The translations under genes were made by a program, and so were the position numbers. Below the pieces are notes generated by a model that saw only the letters and a program-made list of their open reading frames with translations, ran no database searches and was not told the DNA's origin. A DNA stretch of 64,000 bases from Methylophaga sp. OBS3. Lineage in GTDB: Bacteria > Pseudomonadota > Gammaproteobacteria > Nitrosococcales > Methylophagaceae. The stretch is taken from positions 62,001 to 126,000 of the forward strand of contig NZ_JAPDMU010000003.1 in the NCBI RefSeq assembly GCF_026319325.1. The letters run 5' to 3'. Shown one piece after another: positions 8,095 to 17,122 of the stretch (position 1 is its first letter; the number at the start of each line of letters is the position of its first letter).

Positions 8095-9461
8095 TCGATA
8101 TCCAGTTTTTTCAATTTATACCGTAATGCCCGGAAGCTGATCCCCAGCTTCTTGGCAGCAGCGGTTCGATTCCAACGGGTCTCCTCAAGCGCTTGTTGGA
8201 TGATAGCTTTCTCTTGTAACTCCAGATGTGTTTCTAAATCACCTGATGCAGCTGTTAATTGAGCGTTATCCTCGATATCAACAGATTTAGAAACATTCGT
8301 TGCTTTATGGTCATTAAACACCGGCAACATAAGATCAGCAGCCTCAATGGTATCGCCCTCTGCCCACGTTAATGCTCGCTCAAGGGTATTTTCTAACTCA
8401 CGCACATTTCCGGGGAATGGATATTGTTTTAATGCCGAAAGCGCTTTTGCACTTAACTTCGGTTTCTTTTGCTGATTCTTGGCCGCTAACTTTTGAAGGA
8501 TATGTTCGGCCAGTAATGGGATATCACTTTGTCTATCGCGTAATGCAGCAACCTGAATCTCAATAACATTTAAACGATAAAAAAGATCCTCACGAAAAGT
8601 CCCATTTTTAACGCCTGCCGTAAGATCTTTGTGTGTCGCAGACAATATTCTGACATCCACATTAATTTCTTCATGACTACCGACAGGGCGAATCGTTTTC
8701 TCTTGAATAGCCCTCAAAAGCTTCACTTGCATCATCAAAGGCAAGTCAGCAACCTCATCGAGAAACAAGGTACCTCCATGAGCTGCTTGAAATAAGCCTT
8801 GTTTATCGGCAACCGCCCCAGTAAACGCCCCTTTCTTATGACCGAAAAACTCACTTTCAACCAATTCAGCGGGAATGGCACCGCAGTTAACTGGAACAAA
8901 TGTTTTATCTTTTCGAGCGCCGAGTTCATGAATTAGCCGCGCCACCAACTCTTTACCCGTGCCTGATTCACCACTGATATAAACTGGTGCCTGACTACGC
9001 GCTAACTTGGTCACTTTGCCACGCAGCTCGCGCATAACCTGAGTCTCACCTAATAATCGATCTCGCGAACGACGTTCATGTAAAACAGGTTTTGAAGGCG
9101 ATAATTTTAAGGCTGCGCCAACAAGCTCTCGAAGTACACGTAGCTTCACCGGTTTGGAGACAAAATCAAATGCGCCAGCTTTTAATGCCTGCACCGCTAA
9201 ATCCATGTTGCCATGCGCTGTAATCACCGCAACAGGTAAATCAGGATTGTTTTGCTGTATCCAAGTCACTAAATCGATACCATTACCGTCGGGTAATCGC
9301 ATATCGGTAAAACATAAATCAAAAGACTGTTGTTGTAAGGCCTGCTTAGCCTGAGCAACATTTTCTGCAGTGACACACTCAATATCCATGGCGCCCAGCG
9401 TCATAGATAACAGCTCTAGAATATCGGCTTCATCATCGACTATTAAAGCTTGCGGCATCAT
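8091..9461 (-). CDS. pilR: Sigma-54-dependent response regulator, PilR-like
   Basis: A 456-residue NtrC-type activator. It has a receiver domain (acidic pair D10/E11, phospho-site D53), an AAA+ sigma-54 interaction domain with Walker A GESGTGKE, the sigma-54 contact loop GAFTGA and a Walker B FLDEVADL. The C-terminal Fis-type helix-turn-helix ends in the expected WNRTAAAKKLGIS segment. In Pseudomonas PilR activates pilin transcription. No pilus gene lies in the window, so the name rests on the paired PilS-like kinase and the upstream PP0621-like gene. The start ATG overlaps the kinase stop. Confidence 0.85.
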   Translation of the reverse strand: MMPQALIVDDEADILELLSMTLGAMDIECVTAENVAQAKQALQQQSFDLCFTDMRLPDGNGIDLVTWIQQNNPDLPVAVITAHGNMDLAVQALKAGAFDFVSKPVKLRVLRELVGAALKLSPSKPVLHERRSRDRLLGETQVMRELRGKVTKLARSQAPVYISGESGTGKELVARLIHELGARKDKTFVPVNCGAIPAELVESEFFGHKKGAFTGAVADKQGLFQAAHGGTLFLDEVADLPLMMQVKLLRAIQEKTIRPVGSHEEINVDVRILSATHKDLTAGVKNGTFREDLFYRLNVIEIQVAALRDRQSDIPLLAEHILQKLAAKNQQKKPKLSAKALSALKQYPFPGNVRELENTLERALTWAEGDTIEAADLMLPVFNDHKATNVSKSVDIEDNAQLTAASGDLETHLELQEKAIIQQALEETRWNRTAAAKKLGISFRALRYKLKKLDID

Positions 9462-11050
9462 TGGATCATTTCTCGTCTTTGTAGCGGGTAGCTTATTCTA
9501 AAACAGCAATCTGGCGCGGCAAGATAGCTTAAGCGTGCCCCATTAGCCTGACACAATTCACGGGCTAAATATAACCCTAAACCAGTACCACCCGGACGGG
9601 CGGAATAAAACGGCTCAAATAAATGTTTTAACGCCTCATCACAGACACCAGGACCATTATCAACAACATCGATAATGACTTCATTAGCCTGAATATCTAC
9701 AGCCACTTGTAGCGGTGTTGGTTTTACTAAATCGGCATGATGCAGGGCATTTTCTAATAGATTCCATAAAATCTGATGTAATTGCTGGGCATCCATCCAC
9801 ACCCGAGCAAGCGGTGCTTTGATATCCAAAGTCACAATATCAGCATTTAACTGTTTGGTTTCTCTAAACTCCTCAACAAATGTCGACAACCAGCTTGCTA
9901 ACACGACCACCTGCGGCTCAACACTTTTTCGACGACTCATTTGTAAAATAGTCTCGATAATCGCATTCATGCGACTGCTATGTCGCTCGATAATCCCGGT
10001 CAATTTTACTAATGCCTCATCATCAGCGCGCTGCTCTGACAGTAATTCGCCTGCATGACTTATGGCAGCTAGTGGGTTACGAATTTCGTGGGCAATACTG
10101 GCCGTTAATCGCCCCAATGACACTAACTTTAACTGCTGCGCTTGCTGAGCAACTTCTGAGGTATTTTCAATAAAGAGTAGAACTTCACCGGAATCTAAAC
10201 GTGTTGCTCTGGCGCGAAGCTCAGGTAAGTCTGCCCGCGCTTGAAAAGGCTTAAATGCGTCTGGATTATGCTGCTGCCAACTAATCAGCTGTTTTGATAA
10301 TTCAGGTACTTGGCTTCTTAAACTAAAGCCTGATTGCAAGGTATCAAATCCGAGTAGGCGCTGAGCTGATTCATTCATAAGACTCACTCTGCCAACATCA
10401 TCAACAACCAATACACCAACCTGCATTCGACTGATGATGTGTTGATTTAACGTTGCCAATTTGGTGAGCTCTGCTGCACGTTCTTCGGCTAAGGTTTGCG
10501 AATGCATCATCGTGCGAGACACAAGCTGGGCGAGCATCGCTGTGATAAAGAAGATAGCGCCCAACATACCCGCTTGGCCAAAGTGATTAACGGTATCACT
10601 AGAAAAGTGACCATAGCTTGCTTCAAAAAGTACTGCTAGTGTGGCTATGGCAGCAACAAAAGCAGCCATTCGCCCAGGGATGAGCGCGCCACCGGCAACA
10701 ACAATCACCACTAACAAGGCACCTAGGCCAGTTTGTAAACCACCACTGAGGTGAATTATTAAGGCTAAGGCAATGATATCAATCAGTAGTTGAATACTAC
10801 ATTGGGCAATAAACTCGCCCCACTGACGACTGCTAAAGACCAAAAGCACCACCGCCAATAGCATGTAACCAAAGCTAGCAACTTGGTAAAGCGCAGGATA
10901 TTTTTGACCTAGAAAATCAGGTGGTAGATGCAAGTAGGCGACAAAGAAGAGTACCGATGCCAGAAACAATCGGTAACCGGAAAATAGTCTTAGCGCCCGC
11001 CACGATGCCTCGGTTTGTTCAACAGCACTGGCAATTTCAGACGTTGCCAT
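9458..11050 (-). CDS. pilS: Sensor histidine kinase, PilS-like
   Basis: A 530-residue kinase. The N-terminal about 190 residues hold roughly six membrane segments, as in PilS. A PAS-like domain follows at about 205-310, then HisKA with the H-box SIAHEIRNPLAAISHAGELL and a HATPase domain with NALHH, DNGPGV and GTGLGLY motifs. It should phosphorylate the PilR-like protein encoded downstream. An upstream TTG at 11053 is possible, but the ATG at 11050 overlaps the preceding stop (TGATG) and is more likely. PilS of Pseudomonas senses pilin subunits in the membrane. Confidence 0.87.
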   Translation of the reverse strand: MATSEIASAVEQTEASWRALRLFSGYRLFLASVLFFVAYLHLPPDFLGQKYPALYQVASFGYMLLAVVLLVFSSRQWGEFIAQCSIQLLIDIIALALIIHLSGGLQTGLGALLVVIVVAGGALIPGRMAAFVAAIATLAVLFEASYGHFSSDTVNHFGQAGMLGAIFFITAMLAQLVSRTMMHSQTLAEERAAELTKLATLNQHIISRMQVGVLVVDDVGRVSLMNESAQRLLGFDTLQSGFSLRSQVPELSKQLISWQQHNPDAFKPFQARADLPELRARATRLDSGEVLLFIENTSEVAQQAQQLKLVSLGRLTASIAHEIRNPLAAISHAGELLSEQRADDEALVKLTGIIERHSSRMNAIIETILQMSRRKSVEPQVVVLASWLSTFVEEFRETKQLNADIVTLDIKAPLARVWMDAQQLHQILWNLLENALHHADLVKPTPLQVAVDIQANEVIIDVVDNGPGVCDEALKHLFEPFYSARPGGTGLGLYLARELCQANGARLSYLAAPDCCFRISYPLQRREMIQ

Positions 11051-11271
11051 CAAGATTGTTTCTGGAAGGCCTCAAGGTGTTCCTGACAGCAAAAATATTG
11101 CTGCTCACTTCTAATCGCTTCTTCAGGTAATAAATGTAACCCACAATGCTGACAGCGCACCATGCTTGTTTCTTTGGTGTGACTTTGTTGCTCAATACGC
11201 GCCTTACGAAACAGATTTCGGAAAATTAAATAGAGCAGTAAGCCAATAGCCAATAAAATCAAAATACGCAT
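11050..11271 (-). CDS. PP0621-family small membrane protein with cysteine cluster
   Basis: A 73-residue protein with one N-terminal hydrophobic segment (about 3-20), a short basic linker and a C-terminal domain with CxxC (about 40-43) and CC (about 61-62) cysteines followed by a histidine. That pattern resembles TRASH/YHS-type metal-binding modules. Related genes commonly precede pilS in gammaproteobacteria, and function is unknown. The stop overlaps the pilS start, so the three genes form one operon. Metal binding is inferred from the cysteine spacing only. Confidence 0.75.
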   Translation of the reverse strand: MRILILLAIGLLLYLIFRNLFRKARIEQQSHTKETSMVRCQHCGLHLLPEEAIRSEQQYFCCQEHLEAFQKQS

Positions 11272-11279
11272 AAAAACCT

Positions 11280-11314
11280 CAAAAAAAAGGGTATTCCAAA
11301 TAGAATACCCTTTT
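11280..11314 (-). terminator. Intrinsic terminator after typA
   Basis: On the minus strand AAAGGGTATTC pairs with GAATACCCTTT (right arm 11296-11287) across a six-base loop, followed by eight T (11288-11281). It separates typA from the PP0621-pilS-pilR operon. Confidence 0.9.
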
Positions 11315-11336
11315 ATGATGCGAAACCGCTAACCTA

Positions 11337-13169
11337 CTAGCCGCGTGACGCTTTTTTACGCTCATGCTCCAGCAGGAATTTTTTACGTAAACGCAAAGAT
11401 TTAGGGGTAACTTCTAGCAATTCATCTTCACCGATAAATTCCAGAGCTTGCTCCAAACTCATACGAATTGGCGGAACCAGAGTTACCGCTTCATCAGAGC
11501 CTGATGCACGCATATTAGTCAGCTGTTTACCTTTTAGTGGGTTAACAACCAAGTCGTTATCACGTGAGTGAATACCGATGATCATACCTTCGTATACTTC
11601 ATCACCATGACCGATGAACATACGGCCACGTTCTTGTAAGTTAAAGATAGCAAAAGCAACTGCTTTACCAACACCATTAGCAATAAGAACACCGTTAATA
11701 CGTTTACCAAAAGTACCCGGTTTTACTGGCGCATAGTGATCAAATACGCTGTAAATCAGACCTGTACCCTGAGTTGCTGTTAAGAACTCAGTTCGGAAAC
11801 CAATCAGACCACGTGACGGGATCATAAAGTCAAGACGAACACGACCTTTACCATCTGGCGACATATCTTTCAGTTCACCACCACGGGTACCCATTTTTTC
11901 CATGATGGTACCTTGATGTGCTTCTTCCACATCGATGGTCACTGATTCAAAAGGCTCTTCTTTAACACCGTCGACTTCGCGAATAATAACTTCTGGTCTT
12001 GAAACACCTAACTCAAAACCTTCGCGACGCATGTTTTCGATCAGAACTGACAAGTGCAACTCACCACGACCCGATACACGAAATTTGTCTGGATCTTCAG
12101 GCAACTGTTCAACACGCAGCGCAACGTTATGAATCAACTCACGATCTAAACGCTCTTTGATTTGACGTGTAGTAACAAACTTACCTTCTTTACCAGCAAA
12201 CGGTGAGTTATTGACCTGGAAAGTCATGGTGACTGTTGGCTCATCAACGCTCAATGCAGGTAATGCTTCAACAGCACTTGGATCACACAACGTATCTGAA
12301 ATGTTAAGTGGATCTAAACCAGTAAAGGCAATGATGTCACCCGCTTGTGCTTCTTCAACTTCTTCGCGGTTCAAGCCCATAAAGCCCATGACCTGCATGA
12401 CACGGCCGTTACGTTTTTTGCCTTCACGGTCCACAACCGTAACAGGTGTATTCGTTTTCACACGACCACGTTCAATACGACCAACACCAATAACACCAAC
12501 ATAGCTGTTGTAATCCAGTGAAGATACTTGCATACGGAAAGGACCGTCTACATCAACATCTGGCGGGCTTACTCTGTCGACGATTTTTTGGAACAGCGGC
12601 GTCATATCACCATCACGAACAGACTCATCATCACCAGCGAAACCATTTAAACCTGATGCATAAATAACTTCAAAGTCTAACTGTTCATCAGTTGCGTCAA
12701 GGTTAGCAAACAAATCAAAGGTTTGATCCAACACCCAGCCTGGACGTGCACTTGGTTTGTCAATTTTGTTGATAACAACAATCGGTTTTAAACCTAACGC
12801 CAATGCTTTTTGTGTAACGAAACGTGTTTGTGGCATCGGACCTTCAGCTGAATCAACCAGCAAAAGAACCGAGTCAACCATAGACAGAACACGCTCAACC
12901 TCACCACCAAAGTCAGCATGGCCTGGGGTATCAACGATATTGATACGGTAATCATTCCAACGGATTGCCGTATTTTTAGACAAAATGGTAATACCGCGCT
13001 CACGCTCAAGGTCATTAGAGTCCATGACGCGTTCCTGCAGCTCTTCGTGCTCACTGAAGGTACCGGATTGACGCAGCAGCTGGTCCACCAAAGTGGTTTT
13101 GCCGTGGTCAACGTGGGCAATAATGGCAATATTGCGCAGCTTGCTGATGTCTTTCGAAAATTCAGTCAT
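11337..13169 (-). CDS. typA: Ribosome-associated translational GTPase TypA/BipA
   Basis: A 610-residue translational GTPase related to EF-G and LepA. The G domain begins [14 protein letters not shown] and contains DTPGHADF and NKIDKPSAR. It is followed by a beta-barrel domain 2, EF-G-like domains III and V, and the BipA-specific C-terminal domain. BipA assists 50S subunit assembly and cold or stress adaptation. It is a single gene with its own terminator. The sequence is highly conserved, with no anomaly. Confidence 0.97.
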   Translation of the reverse strand: MTEFSKDISKLRNIAIIAHVDHGKTTLVDQLLRQSGTFSEHEELQERVMDSNDLERERGITILSKNTAIRWNDYRINIVDTPGHADFGGEVERVLSMVDSVLLLVDSAEGPMPQTRFVTQKALALGLKPIVVINKIDKPSARPGWVLDQTFDLFANLDATDEQLDFEVIYASGLNGFAGDDESVRDGDMTPLFQKIVDRVSPPDVDVDGPFRMQVSSLDYNSYVGVIGVGRIERGRVKTNTPVTVVDREGKKRNGRVMQVMGFMGLNREEVEEAQAGDIIAFTGLDPLNISDTLCDPSAVEALPALSVDEPTVTMTFQVNNSPFAGKEGKFVTTRQIKERLDRELIHNVALRVEQLPEDPDKFRVSGRGELHLSVLIENMRREGFELGVSRPEVIIREVDGVKEEPFESVTIDVEEAHQGTIMEKMGTRGGELKDMSPDGKGRVRLDFMIPSRGLIGFRTEFLTATQGTGLIYSVFDHYAPVKPGTFGKRINGVLIANGVGKAVAFAIFNLQERGRMFIGHGDEVYEGMIIGIHSRDNDLVVNPLKGKQLTNMRASGSDEAVTLVPPIRMSLEQALEFIGEDELLEVTPKSLRLRKKFLLEHERKKASRG

Positions 13170-13210
13170 AAAAATTCATTTAAATGGGCGTATGCGTAGG
13201 CACACAGTTT

Positions 13211-13233
13211 TAAGAAAGCCTAAAATTATAGGC
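13211..13233 (-). terminator. Weak hairpin after suhB
   Basis: On the minus strand GCCTA pairs with TAGGC across a six-base loop and is followed by TTTCTT. The stem is only 5 bp, so it is a poor terminator candidate lying between the suhB stop and the typA start. Confidence 0.3.
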
Positions 13234-13238
13234 ACTAA

Positions 13239-14033
13239 TTATTTCAAACTATCATTCACAAACGGGTGGATTGCCGCATGTAAATGTTTGTGTAAAACAA
13301 GTCCTGAGGCAATGACGTTGCCTTTACCAAAGATTTGGTCACGACCAGTAAAGTCAGTCACGGTACCACCGGCCTCTTCAACCAACAGTAATCCAGCGGC
13401 CAAATCCCAGTCTTCCAAACCGATTTCCCAGTAGCCATCAACCCGGCCTGCTGCAACATATGCTAAATCCAATGCTGCACTTCCTGTACGACGGATATCC
13501 GCGACTTTAGGCAATACATTGGCAAACATTGCAAGGTAAGCTTCATGATGTTGTGGGTATTTGAAAGGGAAACCTGTAGCAATCAGTGCATGATCTAATT
13601 CTTTTCGTTTACTAACACGTAAGCGGCGATCGTTTAACTGTGCACCAGCGCCACGTGTGGCAGTAAATAATTCATCACGCAATGGATCGAAAATAACGGC
13701 ATGTTCTACGCGACCTTTAATTCGGACAGCGATAGAAACGCAGTAGTGTGGAAAGCCGTGAAGAAAGTTTTTTGTACCATCTAATGGATCGATGATCCAT
13801 ACGGTGTCATTTGCACCGCTGTCACCAGACTCTTCAGCTACGATAGCGTGTTCTGGGTAAGCTTTTTTAATCACACTGATGATTTCTTGCTCGGCTAAGC
13901 GGTCAACATCAGAGACGTAATCATTACGTCCTTTGGTAGTAATTTCCAGGTGCTCGACGTGCTGTAATGAGCGCAAGATCAGAGAGCCAGCCTGACGTGC
14001 CGCGCGAACGGCAATATTCAGCATTGGGTGCAT
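13239..14033 (-). CDS. suhB: Inositol-1-monophosphatase family protein SuhB
   Basis: A 264-residue Mg-dependent phosphatase. Motifs include VAEESG (metal-binding Glu), IDPLDGTKNFLHGFPHY (metal-binding Asp residues) and a C-terminal GLEDWDLAAG (metal-binding Asp). SuhB hydrolyses inositol monophosphates in vitro; in E. coli it also acts with Nus factors in rRNA transcription. The frame runs upstream to 14153, but the ATG at 14033 gives MHPMLNIAVRAAR, the family's standard N-terminus. Confidence 0.94.
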   Translation of the reverse strand: MHPMLNIAVRAARQAGSLILRSLQHVEHLEITTKGRNDYVSDVDRLAEQEIISVIKKAYPEHAIVAEESGDSGANDTVWIIDPLDGTKNFLHGFPHYCVSIAVRIKGRVEHAVIFDPLRDELFTATRGAGAQLNDRRLRVSKRKELDHALIATGFPFKYPQHHEAYLAMFANVLPKVADIRRTGSAALDLAYVAAGRVDGYWEIGLEDWDLAAGLLLVEEAGGTVTDFTGRDQIFGKGNVIASGLVLHKHLHAAIHPFVNDSLK

Positions 14034-14262
14034 AGACAGATTTTTCCAGAGCAAATAACTTGTGAATGGGCATTTTTGGCCGATTCGCGACCAACGCACC
14101 ACTTTAAGGCGCGCATTAGTATACCAACAATTTGCACTGTTTCGCAGAATCAATTCAATCCAATAGACAGCTAATTTTTTTCCTGATAGCTTATATCTGG
14201 CTTGCGTTTAACCATATTCCATGGAAATGCCAATCCCAAAACCTTAAATCAAGGAGATTTAA

Positions 14263-14562
14263 ATGAAATCATTAGTAAAACTGGGTGCTGTTGTTCTGCC
14301 TTTAGCTATGCTGACTGCATGTGCTAACACAGAAGAAATGAATGCTCTGAAATCATCTGTCGAAACTGCACAATCAACTGCTGATTCAGCAATGGTTGCA
14401 GCTCGCAATGCTCAAAGCACTGCTGATACTGCTCAACGTACTGCTACTGATGCAGAATTAGCTGCTATGAACGCTCAAAAAGCAGCTGAAAATGCACAAG
14501 CACAAGTTGATGAGTGCTGCGCAAAAATCGACCGTATGTTTGAAAAAGCAATGAGCAAATAA
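14263..14562 (+). CDS. Lpp/OprI-type alanine-zipper outer-membrane lipoprotein
   Basis: A 99-residue lipoprotein. The signal peptide ends in a lipobox LTAC with the lipidated Cys at residue 20. A long Ala-rich heptad coiled coil (about 24-90) follows and the chain ends in Lys99. Lpp and OprI have this layout and can be linked to peptidoglycan through the terminal Lys. An AAGGAG Shine-Dalgarno lies before the start. Two adjacent cysteines at 85-86 in the helix are unusual for Lpp and could crosslink helices. An L,D-transpeptidase gene, the enzyme class that attaches Lpp, lies convergently downstream. Confidence 0.88.
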   Translation: MKSLVKLGAVVLPLAMLTACANTEEMNALKSSVETAQSTADSAMVAARNAQSTADTAQRTATDAELAAMNAQKAAENAQAQVDECCAKIDRMFEKAMSK

Positions 14563-14580
14563 GCTTCAGCTTTACAAACA

Positions 14581-14612
14581 AAAAAGCCGGGACATTGTCC
14601 CGGCTTTTTTTT
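14581..14612. terminator. Strong bidirectional terminator between the lipoprotein and LDT genes
   Basis: A 13-bp perfect stem (14581-14593 with 14597-14609) with a three-base loop ATT. The core is GCCGGGAC/GTCCCGGC, flanked by A-tracts on the left and T-tracts on the right, so it can terminate transcription from both convergent genes. Confidence 0.95.
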
Positions 14613-14628
14613 TGCCTACAATAAACCC

Positions 14629-15798
14629 TTAAAGCATGGTATCCGGTAACTGCACTGTCCAAACTGGAGTACCGGCAGCCTCAGAAACACGTGCAGCCAT
14701 GTCATCTGCTTGCTCACGACTTTCAAATGGTCCTAAGACAATTTCACCAACCGTGCCGCCCCGAACAGGCCAGAACAGGTTTTCAATTTGTAGCTGCTTA
14801 ATTGCGCTATGCATTTTCGCCGGTACTTTTTGGCCTGTACCACCGTGAATAAACCAAATGTCTTCAACGATTGGCGCTTCTTCACCGCTTAAGCTGTGTA
14901 CGACACCATTACTATCCAGCAGTACATTGTCAGCCTTAGTCCATACATCACCTTCCGGTAATTTATCGGTCACCGCCAACATCGCTTGGATAATAGGCGT
15001 CATATTGTAGGCATCTGCATCGCCCTTATCTAAATCGTCCAATTGTTTGTGAGACTCGATGTAAAGCGCATTATTTTGCATACCCGCTTTAAACGGTGAA
15101 TAAATGATATTCACAGAGGTATTCATTGGGACTTTGCTATATAGGCTTTCAATATCTTCAGGAAAAAGACGAATACAGCCACTACTAACTCGTAGACCAA
15201 CACCGTAAGGACGATGTGTACCGTGAATCAAATAACTTGGATTAGATAAACGCATAGCACGAGTACCTAACGGATTGTTAGGACCTGCTGGCACAACTGC
15301 GGGCAAAATATCACCTTCAGCAGCATGTTCTTTGCGAATTGACTCTGGTGGTGTCCAAGTTGGATTTTCACGTTTTTGGATAATCGAAAATTTACCAAAT
15401 GGTGTATCGCGACCTTCACGGCCAATACCGATAGGATGTGTTACCACTTGTTGTGGCTGACCTGATACGGCTTTTGGGTAGTAATACAAGCGCATTTCAG
15501 GAATATTAATCACGATTCCTTCGCGTGGCGCATCCGGTAAAACAAAACGTGTTGGTACGATAATGCGTTTGTTATCGCCAGGAACCCAAGCATCAATATC
15601 TGGGTTTGCGTTAACAATATCGCCATAGCCCAAATCAAAGTTACGCGCGATATCCAGTAACGTATCCTCTTTATTGGTATAGACGACAATATTTTGGCCT
15701 ACTACTTGTGTTTGTTCGTCAGGTATTTCAAATACAGCTGACTGAGCGGGAATGCTCACGGCACCGGCTATTAGCACGGCGATAACACGTTTGATCAT
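14629..15798 (-). CDS. L,D-transpeptidase with LysM domain (ErfK/YbiS/YcfS/YnhG type)
   Basis: A 389-residue periplasmic enzyme. A signal peptide ends near residue 20 (AQSA), a LysM peptidoglycan-binding module spans about 38-83, and the YkuD catalytic domain spans about 94-230 with His192 (IHGTHRP) and catalytic Cys208 (SSGCIRL). The C-terminal about 130 residues look SPOR-like at the end. The family either forms 3-3 peptidoglycan crosslinks or anchors Lpp. The adjacent Lpp-like gene favours an anchoring role here, which is inference. An AGGA ribosome site precedes the ATG. Confidence 0.9.
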   Translation of the reverse strand: MIKRVIAVLIAGAVSIPAQSAVFEIPDEQTQVVGQNIVVYTNKEDTLLDIARNFDLGYGDIVNANPDIDAWVPGDNKRIIVPTRFVLPDAPREGIVINIPEMRLYYYPKAVSGQPQQVVTHPIGIGREGRDTPFGKFSIIQKRENPTWTPPESIRKEHAAEGDILPAVVPAGPNNPLGTRAMRLSNPSYLIHGTHRPYGVGLRVSSGCIRLFPEDIESLYSKVPMNTSVNIIYSPFKAGMQNNALYIESHKQLDDLDKGDADAYNMTPIIQAMLAVTDKLPEGDVWTKADNVLLDSNGVVHSLSGEEAPIVEDIWFIHGGTGQKVPAKMHSAIKQLQIENLFWPVRGGTVGEIVLGPFESREQADDMAARVSEAAGTPVWTVQLPDTML

Positions 15799-15943
15799 CG
15801 AAGTTCCTGTTGTGGGTTCAAAAGCTGCACATTATTGTACAAGGTTTCATTTCAGTAAGTTACCGATTTTAAGGTGCTTTCGGATGCTAAAAAGTCTACA
15901 ATCCTGCTTTACCGATAACAAACCGCTAGCGTATTCTAGGCCC

Positions 15944-16726
15944 ATGAAAAAAATAACCCTGCCGCTACTTTTAATGCTCTCTCTGAGTGCTTGTTCCATC
16001 TTTGGTGATAAAGAAGAAGTCAAAGCTGACGAAAACTGGACTGTAGAACGTATTTACGCTGAAGCGAAAGCGGCACTAAATATTGCCGATTACCGAACAG
16101 CGATCGAATACTACGAACAGTTAGAAGCTAGATTCCCATTCGGTGTTTATGCTCAACAAGCCTTACTAGAATCTGCCTACGCACACTATAAAAATGACGA
16201 TCCTGAGACGGCCATCGCCACCATTGATCGTTTTATGCGCGTTTATCCACTAAACGAAAATATCGACTACGCGCTGTACTTACGTGGCCTAGTTAATTTC
16301 CATAAAGATGTTGGCATCTTGGAAAAATACATTCCACGTGATGAATCACAACGTGATCCTGCCTCAGCAGAAAAAGCACTTGCAGACTTCAACACACTGA
16401 TTTCGCGGTATCCGCAAAGTAAATACTCTGATGATGCAGCGCAACGGGTCGTTTATTTACGTAACCGTTTAGCTCAGCATGAAATCAATGTCGCCAATTA
16501 CTATATGCGCCGTACGTCTTATGTTGCTGCAGCAAACCGCGCCCGCTATGTGGTTGAGAATTATGCGCGCACGCCTGCTGTGCCTGAAGCCTTGGTTATC
16601 ATGGCGAAAGCATACAAAATTATGGAAATGGATGATTTATCTGAAGACGTAATGCGCGTGCTTGAATTGAACTACCCAGCTCATCCAGGTATTGCTGACG
16701 TTCGTCGTTCAATCTTAGAAGAGTAA
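15944..16726 (+). CDS. bamD: Outer-membrane assembly lipoprotein BamD
   Basis: A 260-residue lipoprotein with a signal peptide and lipobox LSAC (Cys17), followed by TPR-like helical repeats (WTVERIYAEAKAAL, then IEYYEQLEARFPFG). BamD is the essential lipoprotein partner of BamA in inserting outer-membrane beta-barrels. The frame is open to 15752, but the ATG at 15944 starts the lipoprotein signal and gives the usual length. It is divergent from the L,D-transpeptidase gene. Confidence 0.95.
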   Translation: MKKITLPLLLMLSLSACSIFGDKEEVKADENWTVERIYAEAKAALNIADYRTAIEYYEQLEARFPFGVYAQQALLESAYAHYKNDDPETAIATIDRFMRVYPLNENIDYALYLRGLVNFHKDVGILEKYIPRDESQRDPASAEKALADFNTLISRYPQSKYSDDAAQRVVYLRNRLAQHEINVANYYMRRTSYVAAANRARYVVENYARTPAVPEALVIMAKAYKIMEMDDLSEDVMRVLELNYPAHPGIADVRRSILEE

Positions 16727-16733
16727 TGAATCT

Positions 16734-16758
16734 GGCTGCTGTTATTGCAACAGCAGCC
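16734..16758. terminator. Hairpin between bamD and glnB, no T-tract
   Basis: GGCTGCTGTT (16734-16743) pairs perfectly with AACAGCAGCC (16749-16758) across a five-base loop. It sits between the convergent stops of bamD and glnB. Neither side has a proper T run, so it may protect 3' ends or act as a weak terminator rather than a canonical one. Confidence 0.5.
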
Positions 16759-16774
16759 ATCTCTCATCAACGGT

Positions 16775-17122
<348 letters not shown>

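Noticed and set aside
16734-16758. Canonical terminator between bamD and glnB
   Set aside because: The stem is perfect but neither side has a T-tract, so I kept it only as a hairpin of uncertain function.
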